A stretch of DNA of 64,000 nucleotides. Origin: an uncultured Oscillospiraceae bacterium. Lineage in GTDB: Bacteria; Bacillota; Clostridia; Oscillospirales; Acutalibacteraceae. The position numbers were made by a program, and so were the translations under genes. The notes under the pieces were generated by a model. That model saw only the letters and a program-made list of their open reading frames with translations, searched no databases and was not told the DNA's origin. Shown one piece after another: positions 50,673 to 59,357 of the stretch (within the stretch, counting starts at the first letter, position 1; every line of letters begins with the position of its first letter). The stretch is from contig CABQLY010000007.1 of NCBI GenBank assembly GCA_902465155.1, positions 19,291-83,290 on the forward strand, in the 5' to 3' direction.

Positions 50673-50712
50673 GCCCAAAAAGCGGTGTTTACAATTTTTT
50701 AAAGAGTTCTGT

Positions 50713-51765
50713 TTAAACCGAAAGCTTCATATCGCCCGCTTTAATTAGCCCAAAGCGGCGCATTAGCTCGCTAACGCCAAAAGCAATAAGGCCCGGCAAA
50801 ACAAAGTGCATTACCGCAATTTCAACCAGCGTTATTACCGGCGAAACACCGGCAGCCGTCATAGCCTCGTAGGTGGCAAACTGGCCCACTAAGCCGCTGG
50901 TGCCCATTCCAGAGCCGGTAGGCGTAGAAACCATTTTAAGCAAAGCGGAAGAAACCGGGCCTAAAATGGCGCTGGCAATAATAGCGGGCAGCCAAATAAC
51001 CGGTTTTTTCATAATATTCGGCACCTGGATCATAGAGGTGCCAACCCCTTGGGCAATGGCGCCCGAAAAGCGATTTTCCCGGTAGCTGGCAACGGCAAAG
51101 CCAACCATGTTGCAGCAGCAGCCCACAACGGCCGCACCGGCAGCCAGCCCCTTTAGACCCATTGAAACGCCAATGGCGGCCGAGGAAATCGGCAGGGTTA
51201 AGATCATGCCCATCAGCACCGAAACAACCATACCGCCAAAAATGGGGCTTTTTTCTACATTAATGTTAACCAGCGCCCCTAACCAGTACATGAATTTTGA
51301 AATTGGCGGACCCATTAAATACCCCGCGGCAGCACCGGCAAAAATGCAGCCCAAAGGGGTAAGAATAATATCTAACCCCGTGCGCCCGGCAATTAACGCC
51401 CCAATTTCAACCGCAACATAGGCCGCAATAAAGGCGCCAAGCGGTTCGCCCGGCTTACCAATTACAAAGCTTTCAATATCTAAATTCGGAAAAGCACCCA
51501 GCATACCAACAACGGCGGCCGAAATGCCGGTTAACGGCTTAGCCCCCAATTTAAAAGCAACGCCAACACCAATACCGGCGCCGGTCAATGTTTTTGCAAG
51601 GCTGCCAACGGCGTACAAAAAGCCGCCTACCGGCGAATCTTTGCCCGCTAAGGTGCCAACCTGGCAAACAATGGTGCCAATAATTAAAGTGGCAAACAGG
51701 CCTAAGGCCATGCCGCTAAGTCCGTCAATAAAAAATCGGTTCAGCCATTTTTTAAAAGCGTTCAT
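50713..51765 (-). CDS. PTS system IIC-like membrane protein (PfoR type)
   Basis: 350 aa with about 9-10 membrane helices. DSPVGGFLYAVGSLAKTL, GIGVGVAFKLGAKPLTG and TPTGSGMGTSGLVGQF belong to the PfoR/PTS_EIIC_2 family, found without IIA or IIB partners. PfoR was described as a regulator of perfringolysin in Clostridium; transport function is inferred. ATG at 51765 behind AAGGGGA. No PTS IIA, IIB or HPr gene is in the window. Confidence 0.85.
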   Translation of the reverse strand: MNAFKKWLNRFFIDGLSGMALGLFATLIIGTIVCQVGTLAGKDSPVGGFLYAVGSLAKTLTGAGIGVGVAFKLGAKPLTGISAAVVGMLGAFPNLDIESFVIGKPGEPLGAFIAAYVAVEIGALIAGRTGLDIILTPLGCIFAGAAAGYLMGPPISKFMYWLGALVNINVEKSPIFGGMVVSVLMGMILTLPISSAAIGVSMGLKGLAAGAAVVGCCCNMVGFAVASYRENRFSGAIAQGVGTSMIQVPNIMKKPVIWLPAIIASAILGPVSSALLKMVSTPTGSGMGTSGLVGQFATYEAMTAAGVSPVITLVEIAVMHFVLPGLIAFGVSELMRRFGLIKAGDMKLSV

Positions 51766-52082
51766 TGAAAAATCCCCTTGCAAATTGTTTTTATATTAGC
51801 CGCGCAAATTTTTATAAAAAATTGCGCCGCGTTTACAGGCTAAGGTTAGGCTTTTGGGGTAAGCGCTGCCGGTTGTTTTTTTTAGCGGCAAGGCTGCCGC
51901 TGCCCGTAAAGCAAGCCTTGCCGGGAATAACCCAAAAAGCCGCAAAAAACAAACAAACAAACAAATCCGCCCTGCGCCAACCCCCAACCGGCCCTAAGCC
52001 GCCCTGCCAAAAGGGGCAACCCCCAAACCCCAAGGGCTTGCCGCTTTTGGCAAATTTTGTTGCCGCTTTTGGCCAATTTAAA
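51766..52082 (-). other. Intergenic region with a 26-bp near-perfect inverted repeat
   Basis: 317 bases between ruvX and the PfoR-like gene. 51802-51827 is an inverted repeat of two 12-mers (GCGCAAATTTTT and AAAAAATTGCGC) around AT, one mismatch, close to the PfoR-like start; it could be an operator. Near 51880-51900 a GCGGCA/TGCCGC hairpin borders an A-run. I see no gene or clear terminator for ruvX. Confidence 0.5.
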
Positions 52083-52502
52083 CTATTTTTGTTGGCCTAA
52101 AAATTGCAAATAATTTTCTAAAATAAGGGTTGCGGCAACCGCGTCTACCACGGCGCGGCGCTTTTTGCCGCGGGTGTTGGTGGCGTTTAGGGCCCGGTGG
52201 GCAATAACGGTGGTACAGCGTTCGTCCCAAAGAATACATTCTACCCCGCTAAGCGCCCCTAATTTTTGGGCAAACTCGGTACATTCCTGCGCTTTAAAGC
52301 CGGCCGAGCCGTTCATATTACGGGGCAGGCCTACAACAATGCGGCCGGCCTTTAGCTGCTTTGCCGTTTGGGCCACCTGCTGCAGCAGCTTTTCGCGGTT
52401 GCGCTCGGTAATAACGGTTTTAGGAAAGGCAAATAGCTGCCCCTCGTCAGAATACGCAATACCGGTGCGTACTTCTCCTAAATCTACCGCCATAATAACC
52501 AC
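52083..52502 (-). CDS. ruvX: Putative pre-16S rRNA nuclease / Holliday junction resolvase (RuvX/YqgF)
   Basis: 139 aa. AVDLGEVRTGIAYSD with the catalytic Asp, VGLPRNMNGSAG, LWDERCTTV with the catalytic Glu, and AVVDAVAATLIL with the last Asp are the YqgF motifs. It processes 16S rRNA precursor ends in E. coli. Start chosen as GTG at 52502, seven bases after AAGGGGG; the ATG at 52493 would be too far from it. Confidence 0.92.
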   Translation of the reverse strand: MVIMAVDLGEVRTGIAYSDEGQLFAFPKTVITERNREKLLQQVAQTAKQLKAGRIVVGLPRNMNGSAGFKAQECTEFAQKLGALSGVECILWDERCTTVIAHRALNATNTRGKKRRAVVDAVAATLILENYLQFLGQQK

Positions 52503-52529
52503 AAAACGGCCCCCTTGCTTTAAAATAAA

Positions 52530-53189
52530 TTATTTTACCTCTACATGGCCAATTCGGTGGGCGTTTGGCAGGCAATCGGCCGGCAGGTGCGAATAATCGT
52601 TAAACAGTTTAATTTCGGGCAGCGGGCTGCTGCCGTATTCTAAGTAAAACACGCCGGTATTATCGGCCCATTTTACCTCGTTCAGCCGCTCAATTGGCAG
52701 GCCCATTTCGTGGCACATAATGTTGCGGATTACGCAGCCGTGGCTGGCCAGCACAATTGTTTTATTTTGGTTTTGCTGCACCAAACGGTGCAGGGTTTCG
52801 GCCGCCCGTTTAAAAACAGCCGTCATGGCCTCGCCGCCCTTTGGGGCAAAGCGGTGCGGTTCAACATTCCAGTTGTACTCTAACACCGGCTTGGTTTTAG
52901 GAAAATCTACCCAACTAATGCCCTCAATTTCGCCGCCGTTAATTTCAATAAGCCCGGGCTCAATTATCAGCGGGGCGTTGTGGTAACGGTTAATGGCCTC
53001 GGCCGTTTTTTTAGCGCGAATTAAAGGGCTGGAATAAACCGCGTTTATTGCTACGCTTTTAAACCGCTCGGCCAAAAAGGTTAGCTGGCGGGCGCCGGTT
53101 TCGGTAATTTCGCAATCCGAGGTGCCCTGAAAAATGCGGGCCTTGTTGCCGTACGCCTCGCAATGGCGAACCAAATAAACCTTTGTCAT
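52530..53189 (-). CDS. Histidine phosphatase family protein
   Basis: 219 aa. YLVRHCEAYGN gives the catalytic RHxE (here RHCE, normally RHGE), YSSPLIRAKKTAE and VLASHGCVIR with the second His. Members are phosphoglycerate mutases or broad phosphatases such as CobC and PhoE. The Gly-to-Cys change in the RHG motif is conspicuous and could alter the active site. ATG at 53189 behind GGGGGATGTTT; 27 bases before ruvX, probably co-transcribed. Confidence 0.85.
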   Translation of the reverse strand: MTKVYLVRHCEAYGNKARIFQGTSDCEITETGARQLTFLAERFKSVAINAVYSSPLIRAKKTAEAINRYHNAPLIIEPGLIEINGGEIEGISWVDFPKTKPVLEYNWNVEPHRFAPKGGEAMTAVFKRAAETLHRLVQQNQNKTIVLASHGCVIRNIMCHEMGLPIERLNEVKWADNTGVFYLEYGSSPLPEIKLFNDYSHLPADCLPNAHRIGHVEVK

Positions 53190-53401
53190 AAACATCCCCC
53201 ATTTATTACGGCAGGCACCGTTAAGCCGGCAAAAGTAACCGCTAACCCGTTTTAGCGCCTTGTTTTAAGCGCAGCCGCGTTAAACTGTGTGTACTTAAAT
53301 TTTCAAAAATTTTTAAAGCCGGCGCTTGTACGCATGCGCCTTGGCCGCCTTAGCAAACCGCGGCACACCCTTGCCGCAAAGGCAAATTAAAAGTTACTGT
53401 T

Positions 53402-53430
53402 ATTGTACCACATTTTTTAAGGCCGTTCAA
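53402..53430 (-). promoter_or_regulatory. Promoter of the histidine phosphatase-ruvX operon
   Basis: TTGAAC (53425-53430), 17 bp, TGG-TACAAT (53402-53407 plus extended -10) on the minus strand, leaving a leader of about 200 bases in which I see nothing specific. Confidence 0.7.
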
Positions 53431-53506
53431 TACCGCTTGGGTTCAAAGTTGCCGCTGTCACGCCAAAATTGCCCCCTACTTTTTGCAAAAAACCGTGCAA
53501 AATTGC

Positions 53507-53537
53507 AAAAAAGCCGGGCACGGTAACCCGCACCCGG
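53507..53537 (-). terminator. Terminator of the glycoside hydrolase array
   Basis: Ten-bp stem (53514-53523 with 53528-53537, loop TAAC) followed on the minus strand by CTTTTTT, 19 bases past the last hydrolase stop. Confidence 0.88.
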
Positions 53538-53555
53538 AAAAATTTTACCGGTTTG

Positions 53556-55430
53556 TTATTTTAAAGTAGTATAAACCGTTACGCTATAAGGGGCAATGCT
53601 GTCACTAAGGGTTTCGGTAACGGGCTCCAGCGTTTTGTCGGCCAAAATTAACTCGGCCTTTTCGTTTGGCTCTACCGTTTTGGGGTTAAAGCGGTGCCGG
53701 TTAAAGGTGTAAAGCACCGGCTGCTCAAACTGCAGGGTAAATTCCTTTTCCTGCGGGCGGCAATTTACCACCACCACGGTGGCGTTGCCGTCGGCCATAA
53801 CATTCAGCACCGCGTGCAAGCCGTTTGCGCCAACCCCGGCGTAAACCTTACTGCCCGGCCCGCCCGTAAAGCGGCTTAGCAGCGCGTAAGCGTAATAGCT
53901 TTTGTAGGGCACCAGGCTGCGCGTAAGCACCGGCGCTACGCCCCAGCGGTGGTCGCCGTTTACAAAGCAATCGGGATTGGTGGTGTGGTTATTCGGCCAC
54001 TGCTGGTCAAACAGCGTCCACAAAACCGGGCTGGCCACCCCGGCGTTCATTAACGCAACCGCCCCGTTTACTAAGTAGGCGCCGTGGTTTTCCCAAGAAT
54101 GGTCTTTATTAAAACCAATATTAAATTCATCAAAAAAGTAAAGCTTCCCCTTAGGCACATAGTTCAGCCCCGTTTGGGCCCAGCGCATCCAGGAAAGGGC
54201 CGCGTCGCTACAGGTGTAATCCATGCAAACAAAATTGTACTCATCGGCACCGTTTGTAAAGCTGCTGTTTTTTAGCAGGCTTTGGCCGCTTTCGCAGCAA
54301 ATCAGCTCTAATTTTTCCAGCTTAAAGGTAAAGGGTACTGCTTTTAAATCGCAAAACACCGTAATGTTGGCTAAGGTTTCGTTGCCGGAGCAAAACTTCA
54401 TGCTAAAGGTACGGTTTTGCGCGCTAAACTCACTGGCGTCTAAAAGCTTTACCGAGGTTTGGTTTAACCGGGTAGTAGGCTGCCCGCCCGCTTGCGGCGC
54501 CTCGGCCCCCGAAAAGGCGCCAAACGCTACCGAGCCGCTTAAATGCAGCGGGTCGGCGCAAAGCACCCGGCAGGTCATTTTAACCTCGTACTCGGTGTTC
54601 GGCTTTAAGGCGGCCAGCTGGTAGGTTCGGCCGCCCGGCACCACCGTTGCAACCGTCCAACCGTTATTTTCGGGCTCCTCCTCAATTTCCTGCTGCCATT
54701 GGTAATTGTGGCTGGAGTAAATGTCCAAAACTCCTTCCGGCAAATTTTCGGCCATCCATTTAACCATTAGGGAGGTAGCGGTACTACCCTCGTTCGGGCC
54801 CATAAGCAAAACCTTATCCCGACGATTGTCCCGCCGCAGGGCGGCATCGGCCGCAACGGCGCAATCGTAATAGGTTTCGTACATACCAAGCCTGTTTTCG
54901 CGGGTGACCGGCGATTTGCCGGGTGCGGGCTTGCCGTTTTGCGGCTCGGTAAACAGGGTTAAAATTTTAATGTTGGTAAAACCGCGTACCTCAATTAGCT
55001 GGTGCACCGTTTCGCTAATAAAATCGGCATACCCCTGAACCGATTTTTCCCAATTGTCCCGGTCGGCCCAGGGCGGGCAACCGTTAAAACCGCCAACACC
55101 GTTAACATCTCCAGAGCAGCACCAGCAAGCGTTTAAAGCAACCGCAACGCCGCCCTGTTTTAACCGCTGCAGCCAGCGGTACAAAGCTTTACACTCGGCG
55201 TTTTCCCAGTTCCATTCTTGCTTTTCGGCATCCCAGGCCCACCACTTGTAAAAGGTGCGCACAACCTTAACGCCCATTTTAATTACGCGGTCAGCCTCAA
55301 TTTGCGCCAGCTGCGGCGTGTAATTGCGGCCTTCCTCGTCCGGCATTTCGGCGTAGCAGTGAAAAACGGCGCTTTGGCCCCAAAAATTGCTGCACACCGG
55401 CGTTTTGTTTTTAATGTTAATGTTTTGCAT
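53556..55430 (-). CDS. Clan-A-like glycoside hydrolase, tandem paralog 1
   Basis: 624 aa. A TIM barrel with acid/base candidate Glu162 (LTLFTEPQ) and nucleophile candidate Glu435 (FFDEFN) is interrupted between them (about 255-420) by a beta-sandwich-like segment (LKPNTEYEVKM, LHLSGSVAFGAFSG). A C-terminal sandwich ends SIAPYSVTVYTTL. No signal peptide. Together with three neighbours it forms a head-to-tail paralog array; 29 bases separate it from the next copy. The exact GH family is not certain; GH39/GH5-like geometry fits. Confidence 0.8.
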   Translation of the reverse strand: MQNINIKNKTPVCSNFWGQSAVFHCYAEMPDEEGRNYTPQLAQIEADRVIKMGVKVVRTFYKWWAWDAEKQEWNWENAECKALYRWLQRLKQGGVAVALNACWCCSGDVNGVGGFNGCPPWADRDNWEKSVQGYADFISETVHQLIEVRGFTNIKILTLFTEPQNGKPAPGKSPVTRENRLGMYETYYDCAVAADAALRRDNRRDKVLLMGPNEGSTATSLMVKWMAENLPEGVLDIYSSHNYQWQQEIEEEPENNGWTVATVVPGGRTYQLAALKPNTEYEVKMTCRVLCADPLHLSGSVAFGAFSGAEAPQAGGQPTTRLNQTSVKLLDASEFSAQNRTFSMKFCSGNETLANITVFCDLKAVPFTFKLEKLELICCESGQSLLKNSSFTNGADEYNFVCMDYTCSDAALSWMRWAQTGLNYVPKGKLYFFDEFNIGFNKDHSWENHGAYLVNGAVALMNAGVASPVLWTLFDQQWPNNHTTNPDCFVNGDHRWGVAPVLTRSLVPYKSYYAYALLSRFTGGPGSKVYAGVGANGLHAVLNVMADGNATVVVVNCRPQEKEFTLQFEQPVLYTFNRHRFNPKTVEPNEKAELILADKTLEPVTETLSDSIAPYSVTVYTTLK

Positions 55431-55459
55431 AGTAATCTCTCCCTAACAAGATTAATATT

Positions 55460-57343
55460 TTAATCGTTACAGCTGGTGTAAACTGTAACGCCATAAGGCG
55501 CAATGCTGTCAAAAAACTCGGTGCCGTTCAGCTCAATTTCGCCGCTGGGCGGTAAAATTTCGGCTTTTTCATCCGGCACTACGGTTTTGGGGTTAAACCG
55601 GCGGCAAAACAGCTTTGCCTTTAACGGCTTTTGCAGGGTAATTTTAAAATCCTCGCCCTGCGCTTTGTTGTTTACCACAATAATGGTAACATTGCCGTCG
55701 GCCAGCTCGTTCATGGTTAAATGCAGGTGTTTCTCCCCAACACCCTCGTAAACCTTGCTGCCGCGGCCGCCGGTGTATTTACTAATCATAGAAAAGGCGT
55801 AATAGCTTTTGTGCGGCACTAAGCTGCGGTTTAGGTTTGGCGCCAAGCCCCAGCGGTGGTCGCCGTCAAAAAAGCTGTCGCCGTTTGTTGTGTGGTTGTT
55901 CGGCCAAATTTGGTCAAACAGCGTCCAAAGCATATTGGCAAAAACCCCGGCGTTCATTTGCGCTACAATGCTAAGCGCCAAATTTGCCCCGTGCTCGTTG
56001 CGCAAGTGGTCGCGGTTCCAGCCAATGTTGTATTCATCAAAAACAAAGGGCTGATCCGGCCGCAGGTATTGCATTCCGGTTTGGCACCAACGCCGCCAGT
56101 CGTAGTAAACATCGCTGGCGCCAAGGGTGCAAAAGGTATCCCAATTCAGCGGACCCTGTGCAAAATCGCCGTTTTGCAGCAGCTCTAAGCCGTCGGGCTG
56201 CTCGGTTAAGCTTAGGCTGTTTACAATTAAGTAGCTTTCGTGCTTAATATCGCTAAACACGCCCACATTCGCCGCAACCTCCCCCTGCGTTTGAAAGGTA
56301 AAGCTGTAGCTGCAAAATTCGGTTGACATTTTAGAGGGATCCAGCATTTTTACGCTGTGCCGCGTTAGGCGGTTGGTAGGGTCGCCGCCGCCGGAAATAT
56401 ACTCCTGCGACCGGTCGAACGCCCCAAACAAAATGTTGCCGCTAAGGTGCAGCGGGTCCCGCTTTACCACCCGGCAGCAAACGGTAACTTTGTAGGTGGT
56501 AAAGGGCTTTAGCGTAACCTTTTGGCAAAAACGGCCGCCGGGAGTTTTCATGGCAATGGTGGTCAGCTCCCCGCCGTCCTCGTTCGAGTCGCAGTCCTCC
56601 GGCTCCTCGTTCCACTGGTAGGTGTGGCTGGAGTACAGGTCAATTTCCGTAGCATTTTCCGCCGTCCATTTTAACATTTGGGCAGAAATTAAGTGCCCGC
56701 AGTTCGGACCCATAAGCAAAACCTTATCTCGCAGGCCGTCCCGCCTTAAGGCGGCGGCAGCGGCATTTACGCAATCGTTCCACAGGCGGAACATTGGCTC
56801 GCGGTTGGTTTCGCTAAACGGCTCGCTGGTGGCCGGCATTACCCCGCTTGGCTTGCGCGGCTCGGTAAATAAAACTAAAATTTTAATATTGGTAAATCCG
56901 CGCAGCACTACCAATTGGCGTACCGTTTCGCTTACCCAATCGGCGTACCCCTGTAATGATTTTTCCCAGTTATCCCGGTCGGCCCAGGGCGGGTTGTCGT
57001 TCCAGTCGGTTCCGTTTACATCCCCCGGGCAGCACCAGCCGGTGTTTAGCGCAACGGTAATGCCCCGGTCCTTCATGCGCTGCAGCCAGCGGTACAAAGC
57101 CCGGCACTCCGGTGTTTCCCAGGTCCAGGCCTGCTGTTGCTCGTCCCAGCCCCAGCAGCGGTACATGGTACGCGCAATTTTTAACCGCATTTTTCCGGCG
57201 CGGTCGGCCTCCAGCTCGGCCATTTTTGGGCTGTACTGTCGGTTTTCATCGTCCGGCATTTCGGCAAAGCAGTGGTAAACGGCGCCGTTGCCCCAAAAAT
57301 CGCCGCAAACGGGGGTGCTGTTTTTTAACTGTAAATTCCTCAT
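55460..57343 (-). CDS. Clan-A-like glycoside hydrolase, tandem paralog 2
   Basis: 627 aa, same plan as paralog 1: N-terminal STPVCGDFWGNGAVYHCFAE, acid/base candidate Glu161 (LVLFTEPR), the inserted beta-sandwich segment (LKPFTTYKVTVCCR), nucleophile candidate Glu437 (FDEYN), C-terminal SIAPYGVTVYT. It differs in the insert and in the 170-190 loop, which suggests a different sugar preference. 21 bases separate it from paralog 3. Confidence 0.8.
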   Translation of the reverse strand: MRNLQLKNSTPVCGDFWGNGAVYHCFAEMPDDENRQYSPKMAELEADRAGKMRLKIARTMYRCWGWDEQQQAWTWETPECRALYRWLQRMKDRGITVALNTGWCCPGDVNGTDWNDNPPWADRDNWEKSLQGYADWVSETVRQLVVLRGFTNIKILVLFTEPRKPSGVMPATSEPFSETNREPMFRLWNDCVNAAAAALRRDGLRDKVLLMGPNCGHLISAQMLKWTAENATEIDLYSSHTYQWNEEPEDCDSNEDGGELTTIAMKTPGGRFCQKVTLKPFTTYKVTVCCRVVKRDPLHLSGNILFGAFDRSQEYISGGGDPTNRLTRHSVKMLDPSKMSTEFCSYSFTFQTQGEVAANVGVFSDIKHESYLIVNSLSLTEQPDGLELLQNGDFAQGPLNWDTFCTLGASDVYYDWRRWCQTGMQYLRPDQPFVFDEYNIGWNRDHLRNEHGANLALSIVAQMNAGVFANMLWTLFDQIWPNNHTTNGDSFFDGDHRWGLAPNLNRSLVPHKSYYAFSMISKYTGGRGSKVYEGVGEKHLHLTMNELADGNVTIIVVNNKAQGEDFKITLQKPLKAKLFCRRFNPKTVVPDEKAEILPPSGEIELNGTEFFDSIAPYGVTVYTSCND

Positions 57344-57364
57344 AAAATGTTATCCCTTTTTCGC

Positions 57365-59251
57365 TTAATCCTCAATGGTTGTGTAAACGGTTACGCTGTA
57401 AGGCGCAATATCATCCTGCAGCTGGCTTTCAACCTTTATTTCGGCGTCAATACCAGGCAGCGTTGCCGTATCGTCCGGCACCAAAACGGCCGGGTTAAAC
57501 CGGTGGCGGCGCAGCGTTTTTTGCAACGGTTTTTCAAATTCCAGCGTAAAGCTATCGGCCTTTGCTTTGTTGTTTACTACTACAACCGTTAAATTGCCGT
57601 CTGGCAGCTCGTTTAAAGTGGCTTGCAAATTTTGGCTGTAAGAGCCTTTGTAAACCTTACTGCCCCACCCGCCGGTGTAGCGGCTTAGCAGCCCAAACGC
57701 GTAGTACGAAAGGTGCGGAACCTTTGTTTTGGTTAGCACCGAGGATACCCCGCAGCGGTGGTCGCCGTCTACAAACGAATCGTTATTCGTGGTGTGGTTG
57801 TTTGGCCACTGTTGGTCAAACAGCGTCCAAAGCATAGAGCCGTTGCAGCCGCTGTTCATAAACGCTAACGCGGCGCTTACAATGTTGGCGCCGTGGTCTT
57901 TCCGGCTGTTGTCGCGGTCGTAAACATTGTTATATTCATCAAAAATAAACATTTTGCCCTTTGGCACATATTGCAGCGCCGTGTTGCAGCATTGGCACCA
58001 ACCAATGTAATAATCGGTGCTGCCGCCGGCGTAAAGCACCTGCCAATTTTCAAAATCGTTAGCAAAATCGGCGTTTTGCAGCAGCTGCTCCCCCTTGCCC
58101 TGCTCGGTAAGCTCTGCTTTGCACAAAATAACCTCGGCGGCCTGCTGTTTAATATCGTGGTAAATGCCAACAAACGCCTCGGTATGCTCGCCGGCGTTAA
58201 AGGTAACGCTGTACTCCTGCTCCCCGGGCTCGGCAAAGGCGGGGTCTAACATTTCGGTACTGCCAAGGGTTAAACGGTTGGTAGGCTCGCTGCCGGTGTT
58301 TACGGTGCCGTCCTTCGTGCTAAACGCACCAATAATTACATTACCGCTTACATGCAAAGCGTCCGGCAAATGCCACCGTACCCAAACCTTTAAGGTGTAG
58401 CTTTTATTTTTTTGCAGCGCAACCTTTTGGTAAATTCTGCCGCCCGGCAGCGAAAGCAGCGGCACCTGACCCTTTGGCCCGCAGGGAATCCCCGGCTGCA
58501 GCTCAACATCCCTGCTAAACTGGTAATTGTGGCTGGAATAAATGTCAATATCTGTGGGGTGCTCGGCTACCCATTTAACCATTTGCGAGGTTACGGTAGA
58601 GCCCTCGTTCGGGCCCATGAGCAAAACCTTATTCCGCCGGCCGTCCCGCTTTAAAGCGGCCGAGGCAGCGTCAACGCAATCCTTCCAGGCGTGCATTTGC
58701 AGCTCCCACTCATTGCCGCCAAAAGCCTCCTGCTGCTCTTTGGTGTAGGAGCCGGAGGGGTGCTGTGGCTCGGTAAACAGGGTTAAAATTTTAATGTTGG
58801 TAAAACCGCGCACCTCAATTAACTGGTGCACCGTTTCGCTTACAAAATCGCCAAACCTTTGCACCGAGGCTTTCCAATCGCCCGGTACGGTAAAGGGGCT
58901 TTCCCCGTTCCAGGAGGTGCTGTTTACATCTCCGGGGCAGCACCAGCCGGTATTCAGCGCAACGGCAATGCCCCGATCCTTCATGCGCTGCAGCCAGCGG
59001 TACAAAGCTTGGCATTCCGGCGTTTCCCAGGTCCAGGCCTTTTTGGCGCGGTCGTACCCGTAAAAGCCGTAAAAGGTGCGGGCAAATTTTAGCCGCATTT
59101 GCCCGGCGCGGTCGGCCTCTAACTCGGCCAGCTCCGGCGAATACTGCCGGTGGTTTGCGTCCGGCATTTCGGCGTAGCAGTGGTAAATGGCTCCGTTGCC
59201 CCAAAAGTTTTCGCAAACCGGGGTGCTGTTAAGAATTTTAAGCTGCTTCAT
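57365..59251 (-). CDS. Clan-A-like glycoside hydrolase, tandem paralog 3
   Basis: 628 aa. STPVCENFWGNGAIYHCYAE, acid/base candidate Glu161 (LTLFTEPQ), insert starting LQKNKSYTLKVWVRW, nucleophile candidate Glu439 (FDEYN) and C-terminal DIAPYSVTVYTT. By eye it is closest to paralog 2 in the N-terminal 150 residues, arguing for stepwise duplication. No signal peptide. A gap of 106 bases lies before it, after paralog 4. Confidence 0.8.
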   Translation of the reverse strand: MKQLKILNSTPVCENFWGNGAIYHCYAEMPDANHRQYSPELAELEADRAGQMRLKFARTFYGFYGYDRAKKAWTWETPECQALYRWLQRMKDRGIAVALNTGWCCPGDVNSTSWNGESPFTVPGDWKASVQRFGDFVSETVHQLIEVRGFTNIKILTLFTEPQHPSGSYTKEQQEAFGGNEWELQMHAWKDCVDAASAALKRDGRRNKVLLMGPNEGSTVTSQMVKWVAEHPTDIDIYSSHNYQFSRDVELQPGIPCGPKGQVPLLSLPGGRIYQKVALQKNKSYTLKVWVRWHLPDALHVSGNVIIGAFSTKDGTVNTGSEPTNRLTLGSTEMLDPAFAEPGEQEYSVTFNAGEHTEAFVGIYHDIKQQAAEVILCKAELTEQGKGEQLLQNADFANDFENWQVLYAGGSTDYYIGWCQCCNTALQYVPKGKMFIFDEYNNVYDRDNSRKDHGANIVSAALAFMNSGCNGSMLWTLFDQQWPNNHTTNNDSFVDGDHRCGVSSVLTKTKVPHLSYYAFGLLSRYTGGWGSKVYKGSYSQNLQATLNELPDGNLTVVVVNNKAKADSFTLEFEKPLQKTLRRHRFNPAVLVPDDTATLPGIDAEIKVESQLQDDIAPYSVTVYTTIED

Positions 59252-59357
59252 TTTTTCACCTACTAATAATGAATGAAATTAAATTTACAAATATCATAAA
59301 ATAATAAACTAAGTTGAACTTTGCCGGGGGCAAAATTTTGGCCCGCTTTACGCAGTT

